Positions 35,101 to 46,200 of a stretch of DNA of 64,000 bases are shown piece after piece. The stretch lies in the NCBI GenBank assembly GCA_020284085.1, contig JACEVL010000150.1:2004616-2068615 (forward strand). The letters are read 5' to 3'. The translations under genes and the position numbers were made by a program. Under the pieces are notes generated by a model. It was not told where the DNA came from. It did not search any database and saw only the letters and a program-made list of their open reading frames with translations. This DNA comes from Aporrectodea caliginosa. Its lineage: Eukaryota > Annelida > Clitellata > Crassiclitellata > Lumbricidae. Each line of letters begins with the position of its first letter. Position 1 is the stretch's first letter.

Positions 35101-38100
35101 GAACCCTGTCCATCACCAAACTTCTTGCCTTTAATTGACATTTCTCACATGATTTGCAAAATTTCACTATATCTCTTCTCATCTTTGGCCACGTAAAAGA
35201 CAACTTTATTCGTTCTCTAGTTTTCTCTTCTCCAAGATGTCCTCCAAATACTGATTCGTGAGCCAACTCCATCACTTTCATTCGTCGCTCTTTTGGTAAC
35301 ACCAATTGATATATCGTTTGCTCTAATATTCGATATCTCTTGTACAGTAAGCCATTTACCACGCAGAATTCAGATTCTTTATCTGGTGCTAACGTCCACC
35401 ATGCTTTCAATGATTCATCTTGTCTCTGCTGTTCTTCGAATTTCTTTGCGTCTGCAATCTGCATCTGTTGTTCTTCATCTTTCTCATTTTCTTGAAACAA
35501 ATCTGCTATCTCCACATCACATTCATTATCCTCTTTCGTTTCATTTAGATTACCATTCTTGCATGCAGCCATCTCTTGTTCACTCATCTCTGCTGTTATT
35601 CCATCTTGCATTAAACTTTGTTGATCATCACTTTCGTTTTCCTCTTCACTTGAACTTTCAGTTTCACTTTCATCTTCGACTTCTACCACTTTCTTTCGCT
35701 GACTCTGCAATCTCGTCGTTACATTCGCTTGCACATCTCCTTGTATCATTTTCACTTGTGGCACGGCTTTAAGTTCTGCAATGATTTCTGGATGCAACAA
35801 GAATCTTTCTGTGCTTCCCATTTTTGCAATACTAGCACACATCAATGTTACATAAGGTGTAAGTGAACATTTGACTTTATGCGGAATTACCTCTTCTTCC
35901 ACATCGTTACAACACAGCCTTACATCAACTTTCACCAACTTTGCAGGAATGGCATCTCCTGCCACGCATTGTAAGTTCACTTTTCCAATCTGCTCCACCT
36001 TCATGCCTTCCAGTAATTCTTCACTAATCACCGGAACCTCTGCTCCAGAATCAATCAGTGCTTTTACTTTTATTGGTTCTTTTCCTGCTGTTCCACGAAT
36101 TTCTACCTCGACGTACTGTAATAACACTTTCTTCAATGCTGTACTTTCATCTCTTCCAACCATTTCTTTCTGCATTCCATTGTGCAATAGAATTTCTTTC
36201 TGAATATCAGGTGAAAGGTGACATTTCATCACTGACTTTACTTCAGTTTCATTGTTCTGATGTTCTGTGGCTTGACTTTCAGAATTATCAACCACTTGAA
36301 TTCGATTCACCCTCGAATGTTCTTGTTTTCCACCATAATTGGAGGTTGTAACAGGAACTGGACAGAATTTCATCAAATGCCTGTCTGATCCGCAGTTATG
36401 ACAACGTTTCACCACTGCACCTCGTTGTTCGATGCTTTCTTTTCTCTTATATGGAGTAAACGATGCATTGCCTTCTCTTGCGACAAACCTTGGTGGTGAT
36501 TTGTTATATACCTGACGTTGTCTGGTCATCATCGACTCTCTATTCTCGTGAACTACCGGATAATTTGGTTTCACTTCTGTACTTCTGAACTGATTTCCTG
36601 TTTCTTGATTGCTCTTCCAATGAAAACCAAAATTTGGAGTGAACTGTTGATTTCTTTTTACATTGGGTACAAAACCAAAACTTGTCTTATTCGGAATTGC
36701 CAAACCAATTCTATTATTCACATGAATGTCCGCTAGGTCTGCCACAACACTAGCTTCGTAACAATCAGTTCCTTCCTTCGACAACACAAACTGTAGTGGA
36801 CCTGGTGGTAGTGATTCTTTCAACTTATCCGCCACTAACAAATCAAACAGCTTCTCAAAATTCTTATCCACTTTGCGACTTTTCACATAATAGTTCAACA
36901 AGTTCTTCAGCCTTGCTGTAAACATTGTATATGTTTCTTCAGCTGTCTTCTTCGCATCAATAAACTTCGATCTGTACTCTCTCGGTGTCAACTTGAATTC
37001 TTTTAACAAGTGCTGTTTCACGATCTCATAATCGTCTAAATCATCGAATGACAATCTGTTTAGAACAGTTCTAGCTTTCGGAGTCATCAATGGCAATAGT
37101 AACTTCACCCAGAATTGTTCTTGCACGTTGAAACTACGAAACGCATTCTCAACCGTTTCGAAATATAATGGCACCTCCATCATATCGTTTGGCATTTTAG
37201 GTAACACATGTTTCATGGCATCACCAATTTTCTTTATTTTAGACACCATCGTTTCACTTTCTTCTTGTTTCCTTTTCTGTTCTTCTCGTTCTTCTTGCCT
37301 TCTTTGTTCTTGAGCTTCTCTATTTTGTTTCTCCTCTTTGAGTTGTGCTTCTTTTAATGCTATTTTTTGTTGTTCCAACTTTAAACGTTCTTGTCTTTCC
37401 GCTTCCGCCTTCTCCATGCTTTCTTTCTGTAATTTCAGTTCTTCTTGTCTAACCTCTTCTGCTCGCTCCAACTCTGAAATTCGCACTTTTTCCTTTTCTT
37501 CTTCACGTAGTCTCTTCTCTTCAATCTGTTGCTGACGTATCTCTTCGTCACTTTTCCGCGCCCTTTCAAATTCAATCATCTGCTCTAATCTTCTCCTTTC
37601 AGCATCTTCTCGATCTCTTCTCAATTGCTCTAATTGAATCTCAAATTGCTGCTTTTGTAACTCAAGTTCTGCCACACGAACTTGCTCTGCTTTCTCTTCT
37701 TTCTCTCTCTGAAGACGTAATTCTTCCTGTCTTGCATTCTCTGCTTTCTCTTCTTTCTCTCTCTGAAGACGTTCTGCCTTCTCTTCTTTCTCTCTCTGAA
37801 GACGTAATTCTTCCTGTCGCATTTCTTTCTCTTCTTGTCTCCGTTTCTCCTCTCTTTCTTTCTCGTCTTGTCTTCGTTTCTCCTCTCTTTCTTTCTCGTC
37901 TTGTCTTCGTTTCTCCTCTTTCTCTTTCTCTTCTTGTCTCCGTTTCTCCTCTCTTTCTTCTTTCATCATCATCCACTGCATCATCATCTCCATAGACATA
38001 AGTCCAGGCGGTTTTTCAATAACCTTTTCCACAGCACCGCCGACAGCACCTTCTTCTTCTGCTTCTTCCTTAAGCCAGACTTCAGCTAGCGCTTCTAACA

Positions 38101-41100
38101 TGTCTTCACGTGACATATCTTCCAGTTGCTTTTCTTCAAAACCAGCCTTTAACAAGCGCTGTTTTAATCTTTCAGAAGACATCTTCTTCAGTTCTGCTTG
38201 TTTTTTGACACTTAATTTCTCCATCTTACTTCTTTACTTCAGTGCTGTCCTTTCTGGAAAACACGAGTTTTCTTTTGTGTTTGAAGTATTGGGGATTGTT
38301 CTTTGTTTGATAACAACCAACTTTTATACCTTTGTCGTTGAGGCTTTCGTTGTCGTCAATTTACCAATGATTTGAATGCGTATTCACCAGTCGACGTTGT
38401 TTCGAATCCCAGACGTTGTTTCGAATCCCAGACGTTGTTTCGAATTCCAGACGTTGTTTCGAATCCCAGACGTTGTTTCGAATCCCAGACGTTGTTTCGA
38501 ATCCTACCGCTGCTGCCACCAAATATGTCACCAACTCTTTTCTTTCTTAGTTGTGACCTACCTCAAGAACTTTCCTTATCTCTACATATAAATTGCTCAA
38601 CGTCTTCTAACTGTTTAAGAATTAAATTGACACAGTTCTTTGAATGTTTCTTTCTTTCTTCAAACACAGTTTAATAACAACAAACTACACTCTTGCCTTA
38701 AAACAACTGTACTACACTGTATTGTTCAAATTCACTGTCATCAGCAGTTTCTAAGTTTGGCGCGCTAACTGCACGTGTAAAACAATCTACCGTCAGCCAA
38801 TGTTTAGGCTACTTTAGGCCAAGCGCCCACGAGCCGACAGCGCAACTAAGGCCTAAGACTAAAACGCTTAACAATCGATACACATTATATATATATCAAC
38901 CTAAAGAGCACCTGTGCTCATTATATATGCAAAACATTTGTTCACAAAAGACAAAGCAACTGGTAATGGTTTTTTATCTTTTTTTTATCGAAGATGGTTG
39001 AGAAATATAATATATGTCCACACAGCTTATACAATACCTTGAGGCTAATTCCCTGTTGCAATGGTAAACCAACAAACACAGGCAAACAAAATGTTAGACC
39101 CAAACACGACAGAAATTCTTACTATGACAGCTGAAATGATTGATCCAGTCACTGACAATCTGAACCAGACAGAAGTCGTATCCAAATGCATGAAGAATAA
39201 AATCAAAGGCTGCATACACAGCTTGCAGCAAGACTGCAAACTCATTAATTCCCTTAATCACTGATTCATTCACTCATTCGTTCATTAAAATCATTTATAT
39301 TAATGGTTGACCAGAATTTTTTTTAAATTGTGACATTTATTCATCTATACTGAGATGCTTCAACTATTGTAATTCTGTCATTGCAGGTCTGCCAAACTTC
39401 AGACGAAACTGTCAACTGCAGCCTCTTCTCAACTGCACCAACTGACGATCGCCAATCAGCCAAAGTTATCTCATACATCGAAGCATAAGAGGTACACATT
39501 TCACTGGCTTTTCCACTGAGTATATAATAAAGTTCAAGTTACTTCTTGAAGTGCATGCAGAGTACCTAGCATGCAGACTCAAAGTTGCATATAACTTAAA
39601 GATATGCAACTGCGAAGAAAAAGACCAGACTAACCTATAATAAAAGGCGTTGGGGAGTTAAGAACACCTGCCAACTGAAGTGGACAAAGAGGAATGTAAC
39701 GACACTGCCAACGGAAAGGGAATATCATCTGCAACAACACAAATTCCTTGGCAATTACCGGGTACATAAAAACTTATAATTATCAGCGAAATATGGCATG
39801 TTAAACAATCTGTTCAATTATAATTTAAAAACTTCATTTTCTGGCAGGAATGTTTATCCAATTTTTTTTTGTAGGTCAAAAGTTATTAAAAATCTTTCAA
39901 AGATTTCTTTTAGGGGCCAAGCTTGCATTTGGAAATTTATCTCTTCTGTCTTGTATTCTATTAGAATTTCTTTTTCAATTCAATTTTAATTTTTACAGAT
40001 TGATTGATGGACAATGGGTTGTTTGGATTAAAATGCTGCTACTGCAAATGGCTATTAAACATGTTTCTAACATAGTTAGTCATTATATATCAGATAATAT
40101 CTTTTCTTTTAATAAGCGCCTGACAAACGCACTGCGCTGTACATTTAGGCCTACATGTTATGCCATTTAAATCTTAACTACTAACAGAACAGACGCAATA
40201 GACTGACCAGGTGTGGTAAACAAATAGACAATAATAGATGATACAACAAGTTTGCCATGAAATACAACTTTGAATAGAATAAAGTAAAAACAATTCCCTG
40301 TGTGAAATCCTGAACTAACATGGGGGGTCCGGTGGCGCATTGGATAACATCTGGCGAAGAGTGCGAGAGGTACCGAGTTCGAGCCACGTTAGGGCGGATT
40401 TGCTTTGTAGGCTGCTATTAGCGCCGTTGTATTACAATTAAGCTGTCTGTTCTGTTAGTAGTTAACTAGTTAAGATTGTTTCAATTGCATAACATGTAAA
40501 TGTACAGCGCAGTGCGTTTGTCAGGCGCTAAATTAAAGAAAAGATATTATTATTATTATTATTATTATTACAACGGCGCTAATAGCAGCATAGGCGCCAA
40601 CTCCACAGGGGCAACAGGGACTTTCGCCCCAGTACTCGCCAAGGTTCTGGGGCGAGAGTATAGTTTCGCCCCAGTACTTTTTGGCCATTGAAAATTCAAA
40701 ATGCTTAATAAAACTTATTCATTTTTAGTTAAAGAACAAGGAGCGCCTCTGCGGCCTCCATGTTCAGAAAAATGCCATATCAAAAGCCGCTTATAAAACG
40801 CTGTGTGACTCGGGTTTAACTTCAGCCTGCATTAGAAATTTGATATGGCTACATACCAGAGACCCTTAGAAAATGGCAGGCCGCATGTGTGATATAATTC
40901 GTTGATGGACATGTTCCATCTGTCTGAGCGCTGTTGGGTAGATATCGAGGGTGAATCATTCACTGTGCATGCGTTTTGTATGGGGATGACTCGATCGGTT
41001 GCACTTGGGAACGTTTAGCTATACATCCTGAGAGTAAGACACTTCGCTCCATCGCAGTGAGGACTGTGAGGGTCAATTTAAGGTCAATCTTGCATGGCAT

Positions 41101-43135
41101 GCCAATGCTATCTGTCTCTCTAACCCCTCCGTCCCTCCATACTTACATACGTTAAGATAGACAGAACAGCAAAAGTTAGGGAAGCTCAGTTGAACGTAGA
41201 CCTATCGGAAAATTATTGGGTAGCGCGAAAACGGATCGGTACGCCACTCTCTGAAAGATTGGTGTTTATAAGTGTTAACAAATCTTTCAGAATTGAATTA
41301 TTGATGGTCACAGTCTTAAAGGTTACTAACTAGTGACTTACAATTAGAAGTAGAGACTGTGCCGCCGCTGCTTCCGCTGCCACCGCCGGTGAAACTGTCA
41401 CATCTCAATGAAGCGGCTGTAGCGGCCTCTGGTACTAATTAGTGGTACTGCTTACACAGTACCTGAAAGCGATGGACGTGCCGCCCATGCAAGTTCTGGT
41501 AAGCGACCATTCAATAATAAATGACTCACGACTATCCGTGGCTAACTGTACCTGTCACTACATGTACTACTGAAAAGGCATTTTCTGGTATTAGGCGACT
41601 GAAAACGTATTTGCGAAAAACTATGACACAGACAAGATTAAACAACATTGCACTTTTGAACTGTCATCGAGCACACCTGGAAGCAGTGGACATTGACACA
41701 GTTCTGTAAGAATTCATAAGTAAATGCACTGTTCGGCAAAATACATTCGCCATGAAGTTGAAGTAAGACTGTAACTCAAGTGTCTTAACTGGCAAACTTT
41801 ATGGGTGTATCTGTAGCCTAACTGCGATAACATGAGATTTGTTAGTGAAAGTAGTTTGTTAGTATTAGTTAGTAGTTACAGAAAACTGAAATTTTTTGTA
41901 AGTAATACTCATGGTTGTTGTTTGCTCGTCTTTATGATTGAGCAAAGAGGAAGCACTGCATGTTGCATAGTTGGTCCAGTTGAAAGGGCTGGAGGAAAGG
42001 GGGACTCGGGAGAGGGAAGACAGGGCAGGACAGGGTCGTTTTTAAGGTCGTCGTAGACCCTAGGCACTCTTGCTTTCATAGGCCCCAACTCAACTGCCAG
42101 CTCTGAAATTGATGTTTTTAATGGCGAGCCAGTGGCAATATTTTTCCAGCAAGTGGCGGGACAGGGTGCCGACGGCACCTGAGCAAAATGGGGTAGGGTC
42201 TGGGTCCTCTGGGAGGGAGCTCGGTGAGCCTGTCCATAGAAAATTTTTCCAAAACTAAATCTTAAACGGTGCGGTTGTTTTTTTACCATACAAACAATCA
42301 AATTAGGTTTAAAATCTTTATTTTGACCTTCATTATCAGTACAAACATCAAATAAAACTCACGAAAGCGCTAAAAATGACAAATTTAATCTTTATTCTCA
42401 AATTGCATAGTCTTTAGGCAATTTTCCGAGGTTCAAAAATAACTCATCGGTGGGCCAGAAATTGCCGCTGGGCCGGCTTTTTGACAACCCTGTAATATAA
42501 GTGATTTTGCTAATGCAAAGAGCTGTAAAGTTCACATAGTCTAGGCTGTTGCACAACTCAACTTAACTTTAAGTTAATAGGCCTATCTTAAAGTTAAACT
42601 GTTTCAGTACAGTTACAAAAATACTAATTTAGAAATTGAAATCTCCTTTTTTCATTTTCGAGTCAAATTCAATCATTTTTCAATATCTCATTTTCAGACT
42701 TTCGTAGGCCCCTGAAAGGTTCGTAGGCCCTAGGAACAGTGCCTATAGGATAAAACGGCCCTTGAGCAGGATAGGCGAAGGGATCGTCCGATCACGGAAT
42801 CATGGGAACGAAATTCTTGCCCCAGTACCTTTTACTAAAAGTCGGCGCCTATGCTAATAGCAGTCTACAAAGCATATCCGCCCAACGGGGCTCGAACTCG
42901 GTACCTCTCGGTCTCCGTGCCAGATGTTATCCAATGCGCCACCGGGCCCCCATGCTAGTTCAGGATTTCACACAGGGAATTTTTTACTTTATTCTATTCA
43001 AAGTTGTATTTCATGGCAAACTTGTTGTATCATCTATTATTGTCTATTTGTTTACCACACCTGGTCAGTCTATTGCGTCTCTGCATTTCCACTTAGACTT
43101 TCTTTATTCCTACCAGCCAAGCCTTGTATGGATGC

Positions 43136-43215
<80 letters not shown>

Positions 43216-46200
43216 ATTTGCATTGGATTTCTTTCGTCTTATCTCTTTACGAACGGAGTATCTGCACCCATCCGTTCGACCTTCGCACTTCTCCCTTAAA
43301 GAGAGTTCCAGTCTTAGGACTGGCTCTGATAATCCACTATCTTGTGGTATCAAAGGCGGCGATGCCGCCCACGTTTGCCAGCTGTTTCAGGGTTCCTGCT
43401 GAGCCTGTCCACCTCGCGTAGCGCCCAAGGTGGTACTTCAGCCAAGACCTTCACCACTGATGGCATAGCCTCAGCAGGCACTCCCCTACTTAGCTGTTGC
43501 CACCCCCTCACCACGTTGAGGTGTGGGTCGGACTTGAGATGGATGGAAGTGGAAGAAGAGGAAGACCTAACAGGGAATGGACTGATGACATCAGGGATTG
43601 GTGTAAACAAGACCTACACAGCTTGAGTGTATTGGCGCAAGACAGAGGATTATGGAAACAAATGACGAAATTTGCATTGGACACCTACTGGTTTTCCGCC
43701 CATGGATCCTGATGATGATGATGATGATGATGATGATATATAATTATATATTATATGAACATATAAACCCTGTGCTTAAATCTTTGCATTGGCTTCCTAT
43801 TCAGCACTGATCTTTTGGATGCTGACCTGATGACGGCTTGGTTTTGGTGTGCCATCGGTTGATGCCTTGTGCATTAGACACCAGCGCAAAATAGAAGTTG
43901 CCAATTACAATTACAATTACAATTGTTATCAGTTTGTTTGCTGTTGATCTGTCATAGATAAAGATAAGAAATACTCCAGCTGCTAAGACATTTCATTTAT
44001 AATACTGGTGCATCTTCCCCTTATTTGATAGAACACCAGAACAACTGCAGTCAAGCCTTCTTTGATTAAACATGGAACCAGTTTTAACTGCCAAGAACTT
44101 ACTGAGACAACAGCCTCTGTAACGCTTGTTAGCCGTTCAGGCAATAACGAGTCAATAAGAATTCTGTGCTCCATAAGAATGTAGAAGACTAAGCAGATTA
44201 TGTTGTGTGGACCAATCAGCCTCAGCATCTGGACAAGTGATGCCTCACTGCATAATAAAACAACAGTAACTGCAGAAAATCCCTCCACAAAATCCCAGGT
44301 TAGGTAGCATTATGTGCACTAAACAAAAGAAAAGAATACAGCAAATACTTGTACACAATGCAATTTTATGTGCAAGTCGACCTTCTAAACTGTTTTCTTA
44401 CAGATACAAAACTCACACCTGAGAAATGTAATGTAATTCTCAGAAATTTATCAGTGTTACACAAAAAGTCACATCGGGCAGATCAGTGTATTCACTGGGT
44501 AAAATACCTCCAATATATCAATCAAGTCTGCAACACTTGTTAGCAGTCTGCTTCATCGCCAAATACTCAGGTCAGAAGCATCAACTCCAGTAATGTGCAC
44601 CTCTCCCAGATCTATACACACGTTGGTTAGATTTTACGAGTTTTAATTCAACAAACGAAGATTTAATAACGTACATTAACGAAATCTTACAACAGTCAAC
44701 TATTTACACTATAGATGCGGCCGAAAAAAATAACCCATTACGAAAATTGCGATTTCTCGAAAACCGCTGAATATTTTGTTACAAAACTTCGCCAGTCTAT
44801 TTGACACATATCTATCTACAGCTTTGCTAAATCTAATGAAATTCGAATCATGAAAACCAAAATGGTGCAACCCTGAAGTGAAACAATGTCATTTTCGTTT
44901 CAACAGACAGTTACTGACAGCAATAAGTAACAAAGTAACGACGCAAACAGTAATGTAACAAGGTTCAAGGTTACTTATTGTTATTGACAAGATTAGGCCA
45001 AGTGTTAAGTTTTGTGCAAGGAATGTTCGAAGTGACCGCCGTTTGCTTTTATGCAAGCTTGCAGACGTTTTCGAAAGCCCAGAACAGACTTCTGAATGGT
45101 CTCAAGTGGCAAGTCATGCCAGATGATTTGCAGCGTATTTTTCAGTTCAGGAATGTTCTTCGGCTTTGTGGTAAGTTTGTTGTAGGTCTCAAGCATTGCA
45201 CCCCAGACAGCATAGTCGAGTGGGTTCATATCTGGGGAATTTGGCGGCCATGAATCCTTGTCGATGAAGTCCGGGCAGTGACTTGTTAACCAATCTTGGG
45301 CCAGCTTTGCGCCGTGAGCGGGCGCTCCATCTTGCTGCAAAATGAACTGATTTCCCAAGACAGTGTGACAGTCATCGACAAGCTTAGGCAAAAGATTCTC
45401 CACGTAGTACTTAGCATTGACTTTGGCCTTCTCGTCAATGAAATGCAAGCGTCCCTCATAGCTGACATAGGCGCCGACTTTTAGTAAAAGGTACTGGGGC
45501 AAGAATTTCGTTCCCATGATTCCGTGATCGGACGATCCCTTCGCCTATCCTGCTCAAGGGCCGTTTTATCCTATAGGCACTGTTCCTAGGGCCTACGAAC
45601 CTTTCAGGGGCCTACGAAAGTCTGAAAATGAGATATTGAAAATGATTGAATTTGACTCGAAAATGAAAAAAGGAGATTTCAATTTCTAAATTAGTATTTT
45701 TGTAACTGTACTGAAACAGTTTAACTTTAAGATAGGCCTATTAACTTAAAGTTAAGTTGAGTTGTGCAACAGCCTAGACATGTGAACTTTACAGCTCTTT
45801 GCATTAGCAAAATCACTTATATTACAGGGTTGTCAAAAAGCCGGCCCAGCGGCAATTTCTGGCCCACCGATGAGTTATTTTTGAACCTCGGAACTGAAAC
45901 CCCCTCACAGCAAACGAGTCCACCAATAGTGCATAAGGCCTTGATAAGAAATGTTCGCAAACTGTCCAAAACACTCACAAACAATGGGAAAAGAAAAACA
46001 ACTCCAAGCATGCATACAAGAATGCACACTCCTAAAGTTCATTTGGACTTCTAATACAACGAGTTCAATGAACTAAAACTGTCAAGAAACTCTGCATGCA
46101 GTCAACTAATATAGATAGCATTTTAAAACTAACAATCAATTTCCCCTTGACACACTTAAAAAGCATGTCCACGTGTACTTAAACACTCCAACTCTTCTGG

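Larger units (their letters stand above)
32182..38946 (-). mobile_element. Full-length Gmr1-like Ty3/gypsy LTR retrotransposon
   Basis: 6765 bp with 421-bp LTRs that differ at one base. It is bounded by AAAGA at 32177-32181 and 38947-38951. It has a primer-binding site next to the 5' LTR, a polypurine tract next to the 3' LTR, and one uninterrupted Gag-Pol ORF. Integrase lies before reverse transcriptase, the order seen in Ty1/copia, whereas the RT itself is Ty3/gypsy-like. That combination defines the Gmr1-like group of deuterostome elements. No envelope frame. Near-identical LTRs indicate a very recent insertion, into duplication copy A only. Confidence 0.95.
24378..44540. repeat. Segmental duplication, copy A (DENND4 cassette A)
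   Basis: Collinear with 45894 to about 54885 once insertions are removed: a LINE (30905-31865), SINEs, the LTR element (32182-38946), the hAT/SINE complex (40098-42955) and LINE pieces (43130-43925). The first 1.67 kb (24378-26048) is essentially identical to copy B, apart from an 8-bp deletion in a solo LTR. The remainder differs by several percent or more. Confidence 0.92.

Noticed and set aside
37662..38089. Antisense and alternate-frame open frames rich in Ser/Leu or Arg/Glu over the Gag region
   Set aside because: Shadow frames created by the Glu/Lys/Arg codon repeats of the retrotransposon ORF.
40321..40400. tRNA gene
   Set aside because: A and B boxes are present but the sequence is the head of a SINE with no complete cloverleaf; the same holds for the other tRNA-like heads.
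43093..43353. Open frames with long Ile-Tyr runs
   Set aside because: Translated (TA)n microsatellite.
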